NCBI RefSeq assembly: GCF_001705665.1
Contig: NZ_MDHA01000069.1
Span: 62,001 to 126,000 of the forward strand
Reading direction: 5' to 3'
DNA from: Thioclava sp. SK-1
GTDB taxonomy: Bacteria > Pseudomonadota > Alphaproteobacteria > Rhodobacterales > Rhodobacteraceae
Length of the DNA: 64,000 bases
Shown: in pieces, positions 17,301 to 27,081 of the stretch
How the letters are laid out: every line of letters begins with the position of its first letter
Position numbering within the stretch: the first letter of the stretch is position 1
The notes under the pieces: generated by a model
Seen by the model: the letters and a program-made list of their open reading frames with translations, nothing else
Databases searched by the model: none
What the model was told of the DNA's origin: nothing
Made by a program: the position numbers and the translations under genes

Positions 17301-20300
17301 AAGTTAAAATCATCCTGCGTTGCGTTAGAGAGGTGTCGGTGCTGACCGAGCCATGCAATTGTGCTGCAGACAATTGTACCAGCGTTGAACCGAAACCTGC
17401 CGTAGTCTTCACAGGTTCAATGCGCGCCTCATAGGTTTCGTTCCACTCCAAAGTGATTTCTTCGCCATTTTTTTGCCAATTGATCATCAAATCGCCGGTC
17501 AACGGTCCAAGCACGCCATATTTTGACGCGTTGGTTGCCCATTCATGGAAGATAAGTGACAGCGCAGTCAGGTCATGGCTTTCAACGGAAACCTCCGGTC
17601 CATCCATCTCAATTTTTGAATGTCCTACATAGGGGGATAGGGTCATCGACAACACCTCATTCAACGTTACCTTCATATGACGACCCTTGGCGGCGCGCTG
17701 GGTCATATCATGTGAGCGTGCCAGTGCATTGATCCGACGTTCGATCCCTTCAACCAGCTGCGGCACCTCGCGTGTGCTTCGTCCCGCAATCCGTATCATC
17801 CCGGAAATAATTGAGAACATATTCTTTACGCGGTGGTTCATCTCACGCAGCATCATCTCACGAATGCGCACCGCCTCATCTTCGGCCGTGACGTCAAACA
17901 ATACGCCTAAATAGCGGGTTTCGCGCGCGCTGCTGACGCGGCGGCCCACAAAATGCAATGTGCGCGCCTGCCCCATATGGTCGACCGAGAACCGGAAATC
18001 GATTTCATCATCTTCACCGTCTTTTAGCAGCATCTGCCGCATCACCTCGGGGCGATCTTTCTCGGTCACATGTTGAAAGAAATCAGAGACAGTGACCGTA
18101 TTATTTTTCAACCATAAAAGCCGCGCTGCGGTATCATCAAACTGAAGCCCGTCATCGGCGGGGTTGAACTCCCAAACGCCCATATTGGCGACATCCAGCG
18201 CCAGCCGCAGACGCTCCCCTTCTGAACGCAGCGCCGCTTCCAGCCGCAACGCTTCGGTCAATTCGGTGAACACCAACGTGGCACCATCACATGTGTCTTC
18301 GTCACGAAAATACGGCGTAACCACCAGTGACCATGTCTGACCAGAGGTCAAAGACCGCACCCGCCGGTGCTGCGTCTGCGATGTGCTCATCACCAGTTCA
18401 ACGGCCTCTGTGACATCTGCTGGATTGGCCAATTTGCTGGTGACTTCGGACAATGGGCGCCCACGATCGCCTTGACGGAACGGATAGATCCCATCGATTG
18501 CGTTGGTGAAATTGCGGATCCGCATAGCACGGTCCAGCACGATCAACGGTAAGGATGTCGAGCTGAAGAAATTCGACAGGTCCGCGTTGGCCACCGACAG
18601 CTCATCCACCTTACTTTTCAGCTCATCATTGACCGTGGCCAGTTCTTCATTCGTCGATTGCAACTCCTCGTTCATCGACATCATTTCTTCATTTGAACTT
18701 TTCAGCTCTTCATTTGCCGTTTCCAGCTCTTCGACGGTGGTGTTCAACCGGTCACGGGTTTCGCGTAAATCATCTTCCAACCCCCGCACATCATCGTCAG
18801 AGGCCTGGAATTCTTCCAAATCATCGTCGTCAAGCGCGGCAAAGCGATCACGTTCCCGGAACACCAACAAAATCGCATCATCGCCCACCGGCTCTGCGAT
18901 CAATTCAAAGGCTTGATGGCCGAACTCTGACCGCGCGATCAGATCACGCAAGATCACGCGCCGTCCTGTGTCATTCACCTTCCGGACAGCGGCCGAAATC
19001 GGCTCTCGAACGCCCGGCAGCGCGACCGACGTCGCAAAAACAGTTTCGCGGGGTTCAGGCGTGGCTGCCAGATATTTGCTCAGCTTCCCCGTGGCCCTGA
19101 TTACCTCACCATAGTGATTCACCCGCAGGCTGGGCGGTGCGTAGGCTTGTAACAAACGGCTCAGCACTGGATCTGCCTTCTGCGCCGGCAGTGGCACCGC
19201 CGCCAATTTCGGCACAATTGGTCGGGGTTCTTGTTGCCCAAGCACCGGCAAATCCAATTGCGCATCGACCTTGCGGAACAACCGCGCGTGCACATCGATC
19301 GGGGCAAAGAATGACTCGTATTGGCCCAAGGTCTCAGACGATCCAAGAAACAACGTCCCCCCGGTGCGCAGGGCATGGTGAAACGCCGGAAAGGCCAGAT
19401 TTTGCAGGTTCGTTTCAAAATAAATCAACAGGTTTCGACATGAAATCAGGTCGACCTCTGCAAAAGGCGCATCGCGCACCACCGAATGATGTGAGAAACG
19501 GACGCGGCTGCGCACCGCCTCTGACACGGTGAAAACGTCATTTCCCAACACAGCATATCGATCGCGCAGCGTCTCTGGGATGTCAGGAAGGGCTGACAAT
19601 GAATATTGCCCCGCCCGCGCCATGTTCAGCATCGTGTCGTCAATATCTGTGGCGAAAATCTGAAAGTCGATCTTGCGCTGCTGAACACGGATTTCTTCCG
19701 CCACAAGCATCGCGATAGAATAGGCTTCTTCGCCCGAAGAACAGCCCGCAACCCACAGCCGAAGATCCCTTTGTGCGCCCTGCACCATCGGTCGCAGCAC
19801 CTGATCATGCAAAGCGTCAAAATAGGCGGTATCACGGAAGAAACGGGTCATATTGATCAACAAATCTTGGTAAAGTGCCTGACATTGCCCAACGTCAGAG
19901 CGCAGGGACCGCAGATAGGCCAACGGATCGGACAGGTCAGATAATTGCATGCGTCGCAAAACCCGCCGGATCAAAGTGGAGCGCTTATACTGTGAAAAGT
20001 CATGGCCGCAGCAATGGTCAACCACGGCGCAAATATCAGACAGCGACTGTGCAACAATTTGTGATTGATCGCCCGGATCGCGACGCATCGCCGCAAAATA
20101 TTGCTCTAGGCTGGGGCAGATATCCTCGGGCAGGCGGATATAATCGACCGAGCCGGTGCGCTGCGCTGCCAGCGGCATTCCGTCATGTTTCGCGCTTTCA
20201 CCATGCTGCGCGATGCAGATACCGCCATGTTCTTTAATGGAACGCAAACCGCGGCTGCCATCGGTTCCGGTGCCCGACAAGATCACACCCGCCGCCCATG

Positions 20301-20670
20301 ATCCCTGATCTACCGCAAGGCTTTCCAAAAATTCGTCAATCGTGCGCCGGACACCACGGATATGTTTCAAATCTGTCAGTTCCAACCGGGAATTCGCGAT
20401 ACGCAACCCGTGGTTTGGTGGGATAATGAACACTTTGCCGGCGCACATGATATCGCCGGTCTGTGCCTGCACCACCTTCAACCGCGTCTGCCGGGCCAAA
20501 AGCTCGGCCAAAAGACTGCTGTGATCTGGGTCCAGATGCTGCACGATCACATAGGATATTGCACCCGCAGGGTCGGCCGTGTTCAACATGGCGCGCAAGG
20601 CGTCAAGCCCGCCTGCAGATGCCCCAACCCCCACAATTCCAAGCCGACCATGTTGTGTCTGAGTGTTCAT
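17278..20670 (-). CDS. CheB-CheR-PAS-HWE histidine kinase fusion
   Basis: 1130 residues. Order: CheB methylesterase (about 1-190) with Ser in GVGASAGG, His in VQHLDPDH, Asp in GTGTDGSRG; CheR methyltransferase (about 210-480) with FFRDTAYF and WVAGCSSGEEAYSIAML; a long coiled coil of repeated NEELxSxNEE units (about 640-720); one or two PAS domains (FFSSTSLPLIVLDRAMRIRNF and a later PAC-type part); HWE kinase with phospho-acceptor MNHRVKNMFSI, FHEWATNASKYG and the WxE in LEWNET. No membrane helix. No receptor of the MCP type is near, so it probably controls a process other than chemotaxis. Confidence 0.94.
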   Translation of the reverse strand: MNTQTQHGRLGIVGVGASAGGLDALRAMLNTADPAGAISYVIVQHLDPDHSSLLAELLARQTRLKVVQAQTGDIMCAGKVFIIPPNHGLRIANSRLELTDLKHIRGVRRTIDEFLESLAVDQGSWAAGVILSGTGTDGSRGLRSIKEHGGICIAQHGESAKHDGMPLAAQRTGSVDYIRLPEDICPSLEQYFAAMRRDPGDQSQIVAQSLSDICAVVDHCCGHDFSQYKRSTLIRRVLRRMQLSDLSDPLAYLRSLRSDVGQCQALYQDLLINMTRFFRDTAYFDALHDQVLRPMVQGAQRDLRLWVAGCSSGEEAYSIAMLVAEEIRVQQRKIDFQIFATDIDDTMLNMARAGQYSLSALPDIPETLRDRYAVLGNDVFTVSEAVRSRVRFSHHSVVRDAPFAEVDLISCRNLLIYFETNLQNLAFPAFHHALRTGGTLFLGSSETLGQYESFFAPIDVHARLFRKVDAQLDLPVLGQQEPRPIVPKLAAVPLPAQKADPVLSRLLQAYAPPSLRVNHYGEVIRATGKLSKYLAATPEPRETVFATSVALPGVREPISAAVRKVNDTGRRVILRDLIARSEFGHQAFELIAEPVGDDAILLVFRERDRFAALDDDDLEEFQASDDDVRGLEDDLRETRDRLNTTVEELETANEELKSSNEEMMSMNEELQSTNEELATVNDELKSKVDELSVANADLSNFFSSTSLPLIVLDRAMRIRNFTNAIDGIYPFRQGDRGRPLSEVTSKLANPADVTEAVELVMSTSQTQHRRVRSLTSGQTWSLVVTPYFRDEDTCDGATLVFTELTEALRLEAALRSEGERLRLALDVANMGVWEFNPADDGLQFDDTAARLLWLKNNTVTVSDFFQHVTEKDRPEVMRQMLLKDGEDDEIDFRFSVDHMGQARTLHFVGRRVSSARETRYLGVLFDVTAEDEAVRIREMMLREMNHRVKNMFSIISGMIRIAGRSTREVPQLVEGIERRINALARSHDMTQRAAKGRHMKVTLNEVLSMTLSPYVGHSKIEMDGPEVSVESHDLTALSLIFHEWATNASKYGVLGPLTGDLMINWQKNGEEITLEWNETYEARIEPVKTTAGFGSTLVQLSAAQLHGSVSTDTSLTQRRMILTYEPELAQ

Positions 20671-20882
20671 TGCAGCCGCTCAATCTTTATGCCCGCAGGC
20701 ACCGTCCCAAAATTATCTTGCCCTTGCGTATGGCGCGGCGGCGAGGCCTGAAAATACACTCATCGCCACGATGCCCAATGTCGGCGCATGCGCATAAAAC
20801 AACAATCGTCTATGCCAGTTAGGGCTAACCCTCGACCAGACGAGGCCATCGATGCGTTTTTTATAAAAACCTGAGCACAGCA

Positions 20883-20911
20883 CAAAAAAACTGGCGGGAT
20901 TTCTCCGCCAG
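20883..20911 (-). terminator. Rho-independent terminator of the TonB receptor gene
   Basis: CTGGCGG/CCGCCAG stem (20891-20897 with 20905-20911) followed on the minus strand by seven T (plus-strand A run 20884-20890). Confidence 0.88.
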
Positions 20912-20949
20912 CCTTTGTTTCGCACCAGACAATTGACGTGTTGGCCAAA

Positions 20950-23181
20950 TCAGAATGTCTTGGACAGCCCCACATAAAAGGCACGGCCCGGTTCATTAAA
21001 CGTATTCGCGCCATCGCCTGTGCGTTTAATCTGCTTATCAAACAGGTTGGTCACGCCACCGGTCATTTGGAATGTGTCGCTGATTTCATAGCGTGTTGTC
21101 AGATTGGCAATCGTATAGGGATCACGCGATTGCGTGCTGTATCCGCGCCGAATGTCATTATTGGTATAGGCGTTTTGGCGCGCGTCGATTTTACCATAAT
21201 GCGTCAGCGATGGGATGATCGTCCATGCCTCTGTCGCCTGCCATTCCAACGCCGCATTGACTGTGTATTTCGGCACAAGGCTAAGCGGATCGCCGGTCTC
21301 TTTATTCTCGGATTTCGCCATATAAGTGAAATTGGTGGTCAACTTCAGATTGTCACCCAAGGGGGCTGCAAAGCTACCTTCGACACCTGAGACGACCGCG
21401 CGTGGAATATTTTCCCACTGGAAAAGATTTTCGCCATTTACACTGCTCAACAGGTTGGTGCCTGCCTGAATTTTATTGCGGTAATCGTTATAGAAAGCGG
21501 TGACCGTCGCATCGATCCCTTGCATCCCGGAATACCCGACTCCGATCTCAATATTGGTTGAGGTTTCAGGATCCAAGTCCGGGTTGCCCAGAACGTAGCA
21601 ATTGCTCAGGCTGGTATCGAAGCCAATGGGACAGCCATTGCCGCGCGTGCGATACACATAGCCTTCGCTCAGCTGATACAGGTTCGGCGCCTTGAACGCC
21701 CGTGCAATGCCAAATTTCGCGGTCCATTCTGGTGAAATCTCATAGGAGGCGTTGATCGAACCCGAGATATTCGCGCCAAAGCTGTCCGACCAATCCGCCC
21801 GGATGCTGGGCGCGATATCCAGACGGTCGCTCCATTCGATATTGCCCTCGCCGTACAGGCCGATCAACGTCTGGTCGACGATCGGGTCACTGCTGACACT
21901 GGCGCGCAACTCATCCGACGCACTGGCGCCATCTAGCAAGGACTGGCCCGTGCTGATCGACACCGGATCATCGATCCGCTCATATCGAATTTCACCACCC
22001 AAGGTCCAAACCGCCTGTTTCCCGGCGATCTGACCGGGCATATCCCATTCAGTTTTGGCCGTGATATTGTCCAGCTTAGCTGTCGCAAATTCAGCCGAAT
22101 TAATCCGCCCTTCGGTGCTGCCCGCCGACCCCTCATTCAGGCGTTTGTTGTCAGTATGCTCATATTGAATATAGCTGGTCGATTCACCAAAGGAGTAGGT
22201 GCCGTAATGGGTGATCGCCGCCGTTTTGCGTCGCATGATATTGGTTTCGCTGCCCACCAATGCTTCGGTCAACTCGGTGCCGTTGCTCAGCTGGCTGTCA
22301 CCGGCATAGATATTGCCCTGCCGGCTGTAGCCGACTTCAAAATCCACCCGGTGCATGTCGTCGATATCCCAACGTAGCAACGCACCGATATCTTTATTCA
22401 CAACGCCTTCCTTACCCGCGGGTGAGATGCAATCCTCATCCGCTTCGCAGGCCTCAATGTCGTTGATATTGGGATCATCGCCATCGGTCTTGTTATAATT
22501 CCCGGTCAAGCGGAAGCTGAGACTGTCATTGATTGGGCGCGACCAAATCACGTTCAGGCGGCGTGTTTCGCCCTCCATTCCGCTTTCTGGCACGGTCCAT
22601 TGTTCGCTGATCGTCAGGTTTTCGGTGTCAGGTTTCTTGGTGATGATATTCACCACCCCCCCCGCCGCACCAGAGCCATAGCGCGCCGCAGCCGGGCCAC
22701 GAATAACTTCGATCCGTTCGATCAACTCCGGTGCAACCCAGTTGGAATCACCGCGTGTATCACGCTCCCCACCCCGGCCCATACGCACCGCATTGCGCGA
22801 CAACACCGGCTTGCCGTCGATCAAGATCAACGTGTTCTCTGGCCCCATCCCGCGAATATCAATCTGACGCTGGTTGCCGCGCTGCCCCGTCGCCGACGCC
22901 CCGGTCAGGTTTACGCCGGGCATCTTGCGTACCAATTCCGAAATATCATTGGCCACCGGCATTTCTGCGATTTCTTCGGCGCTAATTTCGGAAACACCCA
23001 AAGATTGCAGCACCTCTTCTTCAAAAGACAAAACCGTAATTTCGTCCAGCGTGAATGTATCGGTCCCTGAAAGGGTAAAATCGAGCGCCTCATCATCAGT
23101 CAAATCCTGCGCCAATGCGGGAAGTGCCGCACAGGTCATGATTAGCGAGAGGGCGGTCGACATGCGCGTAAAGCGTGCCAT
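20950..23181 (-). CDS. TonB-dependent siderophore receptor (FepA/PfeA type)
   Basis: 743 residues from ATG 23181 with AGGAG upstream. Signal peptide (LSLIMTCAALPALAQ), a short TonB-box-like segment (DEITVLS), plug domain with MPGVNLTG, RQIDIRGMGPENTLILIDG and RGPAAARYGSGAAGGVVNIITK, then a 22-strand barrel ending in aromatic Phe (VGLSKTF). The plug sequence VLSRNAVRMGRGGERDTRGDSNW is characteristic of ferric enterobactin-type (catecholate) receptors. It should import ferric siderophore across the outer membrane. No cognate ABC transporter is adjacent; no clear iron-responsive operator was found upstream. Confidence 0.93.
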   Translation of the reverse strand: MARFTRMSTALSLIMTCAALPALAQDLTDDEALDFTLSGTDTFTLDEITVLSFEEEVLQSLGVSEISAEEIAEMPVANDISELVRKMPGVNLTGASATGQRGNQRQIDIRGMGPENTLILIDGKPVLSRNAVRMGRGGERDTRGDSNWVAPELIERIEVIRGPAAARYGSGAAGGVVNIITKKPDTENLTISEQWTVPESGMEGETRRLNVIWSRPINDSLSFRLTGNYNKTDGDDPNINDIEACEADEDCISPAGKEGVVNKDIGALLRWDIDDMHRVDFEVGYSRQGNIYAGDSQLSNGTELTEALVGSETNIMRRKTAAITHYGTYSFGESTSYIQYEHTDNKRLNEGSAGSTEGRINSAEFATAKLDNITAKTEWDMPGQIAGKQAVWTLGGEIRYERIDDPVSISTGQSLLDGASASDELRASVSSDPIVDQTLIGLYGEGNIEWSDRLDIAPSIRADWSDSFGANISGSINASYEISPEWTAKFGIARAFKAPNLYQLSEGYVYRTRGNGCPIGFDTSLSNCYVLGNPDLDPETSTNIEIGVGYSGMQGIDATVTAFYNDYRNKIQAGTNLLSSVNGENLFQWENIPRAVVSGVEGSFAAPLGDNLKLTTNFTYMAKSENKETGDPLSLVPKYTVNAALEWQATEAWTIIPSLTHYGKIDARQNAYTNNDIRRGYSTQSRDPYTIANLTTRYEISDTFQMTGGVTNLFDKQIKRTGDGANTFNEPGRAFYVGLSKTF

Positions 23182-23370
23182 GTCGCGGCTCCTGTATAAT
23201 TGGTTTCCCGCTGGCACATGGTCTTCACGCGATCGTTCATCGCTGTGATTTCGGCTGGCTTATCACCGTGCTAATCAACCTCGGCCTTGGCCGCAACACG
23301 CAATTCCCGACAAAAACCGTCGGTCACCAAATCTCACGGTGACGTGATGATCATGCCAAGGATCTGAACA

Positions 23371-24240
23371 TCATGCGCCAAGTGACAACGCTAGGCGTGC
23401 GAAGGCAAGCTCGGGCGTTTCAACCCCACCATTTGTCAAAGGGAGCTGCCAAAATGCATCGCCTGCGGCATAAGTCCCCGGATGCAAGCCACCGCGCAAA
23501 CATTGGCTTACGACACGGATTTGGACGCCCTTTAACATGGCCTGTGCAACAACCTCTCCCAAATCGGCGCGGTCGGGAAATGTGCCGGAGCCATAGATGC
23601 GCAAAACCACCCCCTCAAAGGCCAGCAATTGCGCCTGCAGCGCCCTGGCGGACAGGCCCGGCACCATCGTCACGACCCCAAGATCCCGATCCTCGGGAAA
23701 ACGGCTTCCATGGGGCGCTACAGCAAAGCCGGGCTGCGGAATCGACACGAACGCATCGCGTGCATTGGATATTTGTTTGCTCAGCCCGGCTGCCGCAAAG
23801 CTTTGCCCCTCCAACACAGCTTGAACGCCTGTGGCCGCGCTCAGCGCCAGTTCCAGCGCGTGAAGCAATGTAGGCTCGGCATCTGCGCCCTGTCCGACCG
23901 GCTCCATTGCCGCACACAGACACACGGGTGCGCGTTCAGGCGCAATCACCTGTGACAGCGCGGCCGCGGTGTATGACAGCGTATCGGTGCCATGGGTAAT
24001 CAAAACGGGCCAGCCCGCATGCGCATCCAGAAGGTCCAGCAAACGGTTCCAATCCGCTGGGGTAACATTTGCACTGTCCAATAGCGGATCAAAACTGATG
24101 GTTTTCAAGGCCACATCAGATGGCAAGTGAGGGGCCAAAAATGCGGCAATTACGCCCTGCCCCGGTGTGAGCCCCTGTGCCCCCGGCACCATGCCAATCG
24201 TGCCGCCGGTATCAATCAACAAAAGGCTGCGCTGGGTCAT
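23371..24240 (-). CDS. Type I/II-like L-asparaginase
   Basis: 289 residues from ATG 24240 (GGAG upstream). Two catalytic Thr motifs are present: DTGGTIGM at the N-terminus and THGTDTLSYTA near residue 77; YGSGTFPD and SQCLRGG belong to the C-terminal domain. Slightly shorter than E. coli enzymes. No signal peptide, so cytoplasmic; it should release ammonia from asparagine or a related amide. Lies 66 bases after the AbrB-type membrane gene, at the tail of the amino-acid catabolic block. Confidence 0.9.
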   Translation of the reverse strand: MTQRSLLLIDTGGTIGMVPGAQGLTPGQGVIAAFLAPHLPSDVALKTISFDPLLDSANVTPADWNRLLDLLDAHAGWPVLITHGTDTLSYTAAALSQVIAPERAPVCLCAAMEPVGQGADAEPTLLHALELALSAATGVQAVLEGQSFAAAGLSKQISNARDAFVSIPQPGFAVAPHGSRFPEDRDLGVVTMVPGLSARALQAQLLAFEGVVLRIYGSGTFPDRADLGEVVAQAMLKGVQIRVVSQCLRGGLHPGTYAAGDAFWQLPLTNGGVETPELAFARLALSLGA

Positions 24241-24306
24241 TTTGGCTCCGCGTGCTGAACATGTGGCGCTGTTGCTATCAAAGCCACGGGTCAAGGCAAG
24301 ACCCTT

Positions 24307-25401
24307 TCACCGCCTGAGTGGCTTTTCGCCGCGCGCCATCCATCCGCTTAGCGCCCGCGCCATGGTCGGACCAAACAGCACCACTGCAAACAGCCTGATC
24401 ACCTGCATCGTCATGATAAAGGACAGATTTGCTTCGCTATGCACCGCGATGATCGCGATCGTTTCAATTGATCCGGGGACGGTCGCCAATATCCCCGTCA
24501 TCAGATCCACACCCACAATCTTTGCCAGTGCGAGCCCCGACAGACCACACAGCGCCATCAGCGCCAATGACCCAAGGATGACAGGCCACAGCACCGACAA
24601 CGCATGGTGCAAAATTTCGGGCGTGAACCGCAATCCCACCTGCGTGCCCAATATGAAATACGTCACCACTAACAGCCATAGGGGCAAATCCAATGTGATC
24701 CCTCCGGCCATCTGCCAGACCACCGCCGCCATCAATGGCAGCAATGTCGCACCGGCGGGCAATGGGATAAAACGCGCAAGGATCGGCCCGACAATCGCGA
24801 TCACCAGCGTCGCAACAACCCCCATTGCCGTGGCCGGAGCGGCGGTCGCAACCGGACCGGCAGGATCTTCGATCAACGCGCGTGAGACAGCCGACATCAC
24901 CACGATCACCACCAACACCCGGGTAATTTGCAAAAATGCCACCAACCTGCTGTCGATGCCACGTTCCTGGCTCATGACAATCACCGCGCTCGCCATGCCC
25001 GGCAAAAACCCCCAGATTGAGACTTCGGGATCCACCCGCGTCATCGCCCCCATCGCGACACCCACAACCCCCGCCAATGCCAGTGTCATTGCGGCGAACA
25101 GCACAACCACGGGCCACATGGCCACAATTCGATCCAACATATCGGGCGTCAAATATTGCGCGATCAATATTCCAACCACCCCTTGGGACACCGCCATCGC
25201 ATGCGGCGACACCACAATACGCGTCCCGCGCACCCCCAACACAATCGCCACGGTTAACGGCCCCAGCAGCAATGCGGCAGGCATATGGATCAACGACAAC
25301 AGCCATGACAATGTGCCGCCCCCGATCATCAAACAAATCAGCTGCATCAGGGTTCTACGGTCACACAAAATGGGGGACAAAGGGGGGCTCCGATACGTCA
25401 T
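24307..25401 (-). CDS. AbrB-family membrane protein (duplicated AbrB domain)
   Basis: 364 residues, about ten hydrophobic segments in two similar halves (MIGGGTLSWLLSLIHMPAALLLGPL and WPVILGSLALMALCGLSG), with FLPGMASAVIVMSQERG in the first repeat and TVPGSIETIAIIAVH in the second. This is the Pfam AbrB family of inner-membrane proteins, often mislabelled as regulators or ammonia monooxygenase; it has no MazE/AbrB DNA-binding fold. Probably a transporter of unknown substrate. Start is uncertain: ATG 25401 or ATG 25347 (MQLICLM), neither with a good site. Lies 78 bases after the DadA-like gene. Confidence 0.8.
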   Translation of the reverse strand: MTYRSPPLSPILCDRRTLMQLICLMIGGGTLSWLLSLIHMPAALLLGPLTVAIVLGVRGTRIVVSPHAMAVSQGVVGILIAQYLTPDMLDRIVAMWPVVVLFAAMTLALAGVVGVAMGAMTRVDPEVSIWGFLPGMASAVIVMSQERGIDSRLVAFLQITRVLVVIVVMSAVSRALIEDPAGPVATAAPATAMGVVATLVIAIVGPILARFIPLPAGATLLPLMAAVVWQMAGGITLDLPLWLLVVTYFILGTQVGLRFTPEILHHALSVLWPVILGSLALMALCGLSGLALAKIVGVDLMTGILATVPGSIETIAIIAVHSEANLSFIMTMQVIRLFAVVLFGPTMARALSGWMARGEKPLRR

Positions 25402-25479
25402 GAAAGTCGCACATCAACACGTGCGTCTGGACAGATCCTGTTTGGGTCAGATCCGAATTGGGCGGGGGAATAGCAACGA

Positions 25480-26709
25480 TCAGACCCGGCCCTTGGGCGT
25501 TAATGCCTGCAGCCCATCAGGCCCATCGCCTGCAATCATCTGCGCCAATATGCGCCCCGTGGTCGGACCAAGGGTCAGCCCCTGATGCCCGTGGCCAAAG
25601 TTGAACCACAAGCCGGCGTGGCGCGGGGCTGGCCCGACCAGTGGCACCATATCGGGCAAACAGGGACGATGGCCAAACCAACGCGCCCCTACCGGTTCGC
25701 CCAATTCCACCCATTGCGCGGCCGCCTGCGCGCCGCGCTGCAGCTGTCGGGTTTGTGCGGGCGCATCCACCCGCACCAGCTCTGCGCCAGTGGTGATGCG
25801 CAACCCCTTGGTCATAGAGCCCATCACAACACCCGCGTTGGCAATAACATAGGGGCGCGACAGAGGCGTAGGTATCTGAAAATGCTGATGATAGCCGCGT
25901 TTACGCACCATCGGGATACGGTATCCGAACCGGGACAGCAGATCCGGCGACCAAGGGCCAAGTGCGACAACAACATGATCTGCAGAAAGCGTGGCACCTT
26001 GGCTGCGCACCGTCCAGCCCGCGGCAGTGTGGCGTAGGCTTTCGGCATCGCCCAGGACGATTTCGCCACCGCGTTTGACGAACAGATCAGCATAGGCTGT
26101 CACCAACGCGCCGGGGTCGCGCGTGCTCCAGGTATCGGGCCAAAGCACCGCGCCTTGCGGGGTGCGGCGCAAACCCGGCTCTCCCGCGCGCAGTTCTGCC
26201 CCGGTCAACAGCTGACCACGCACGCCCCATGTGCTGCGCATCCGCTCCATCTCCTGGGCGGCAGCGTCAAAGCTGCGCGCTGTGTCATACAGCTCCGCCA
26301 TGCCAGTTTTGCGGATCAGGCCCTGCGCACCAGCCGGCCCAATGAATGCATCGTGATCGCCGGTCGCACGTGCGATCAAAGGCGCATAGCTTTGTGACAA
26401 TACCGCGTGTCGATCCCGGGCAGAGGCACGAAAATACCGCCATAGCGGCATCAAAATACTGGGCAAATCACGATAATGCCAAACAACATCATTGGATCGC
26501 CCTGTCAGATAAGACCATATCGTGGTCCAATCACGCGGTATTGCGTAGGGCTCTGCAGCCTCGGATTGGATCACACCGGCATTGCCAAAGCTGGTTTCAT
26601 GCCCGGGTGCCTTTCGGTCCAACACGGTCACCGCGTGTCCTGCCTCTTGCAGCGCCAGCGCCGTGCCGATTCCGACCATGCCAGCGCCAAGAATAACTAT
26701 GTCCGACAT
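25480..26709 (-). CDS. FAD-dependent D-amino acid dehydrogenase (DadA-like)
   Basis: 409 residues. N-terminal dinucleotide fold VILGAGMVGIGTALALQEAG; HETSFGNAGVIQSE is the DadA-type flavin-contact loop; C-terminal NFGHGHQGLTLGP is the family signature. It would oxidise a D-amino acid (or other amino acid) to an imine, passing electrons to the respiratory chain. Located 18 bases after ridA and in the same run as dsdA, which supports a D-amino acid substrate; which one is not shown. Last gene of the tightly packed part of the operon. Confidence 0.88.
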   Translation of the reverse strand: MSDIVILGAGMVGIGTALALQEAGHAVTVLDRKAPGHETSFGNAGVIQSEAAEPYAIPRDWTTIWSYLTGRSNDVVWHYRDLPSILMPLWRYFRASARDRHAVLSQSYAPLIARATGDHDAFIGPAGAQGLIRKTGMAELYDTARSFDAAAQEMERMRSTWGVRGQLLTGAELRAGEPGLRRTPQGAVLWPDTWSTRDPGALVTAYADLFVKRGGEIVLGDAESLRHTAAGWTVRSQGATLSADHVVVALGPWSPDLLSRFGYRIPMVRKRGYHQHFQIPTPLSRPYVIANAGVVMGSMTKGLRITTGAELVRVDAPAQTRQLQRGAQAAAQWVELGEPVGARWFGHRPCLPDMVPLVGPAPRHAGLWFNFGHGHQGLTLGPTTGRILAQMIAGDGPDGLQALTPKGRV

Positions 26710-26727
26710 GGTCGTCTCCTTTCTGGA

Positions 26728-27060
26728 TCAGCCCTCAGCAATCACGGTGATTTCCACCTTTGCATCAATCATCAACGCACAACCGATCGTGGTGCGCACC
26801 GGATAGGGCTGAGGAAATTTCGCAGAATACACCGCGTTGAATCCGGCAAAATCCGCCGGATCGGTCAGATAGCAGGTTGCAGAGACAACATTGGACAGGT
26901 TCAGCCCCTCGGATGCCAGAGTTTTTGCGATCGCATCGATGCAATTTTCCGTCTGGGCGGTGATGCCTTTGGGCATCGTGCCATCAGTGGCAAAGCCCAG
27001 CTCTCCGGACAGATAAAGGGTCGAACCGATGCGGCGGGTTTTGGACAATGGAATGGACAT
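26728..27060 (-). CDS. RidA/YjgF-family enamine/imine deaminase
   Basis: 110 residues. STLYLSGELG and TENCIDAIAKTLASEGLNLSNVV are the family pattern, and YPVRTTIG carries the conserved Arg that binds the substrate carboxylate. The family hydrolyses 2-aminoacrylate and other imines to keto acid and ammonia. The context fits: it sits between an oxidase that makes imines (DadA-like, 18 bases downstream) and genes for an amidase and D-serine dehydratase upstream. Cytoplasmic. Confidence 0.9.
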   Translation of the reverse strand: MSIPLSKTRRIGSTLYLSGELGFATDGTMPKGITAQTENCIDAIAKTLASEGLNLSNVVSATCYLTDPADFAGFNAVYSAKFPQPYPVRTTIGCALMIDAKVEITVIAEG

Positions 27061-27081
27061 CAGTATTTCTCTTTCGTTGGT

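Noticed and set aside
24464-25336. 290-codon minus-strand frame inside the AbrB-family gene
   Set aside because: Out-of-frame shadow, Gly/Arg/Asp-rich with no motif; the true frame has clean membrane helices.
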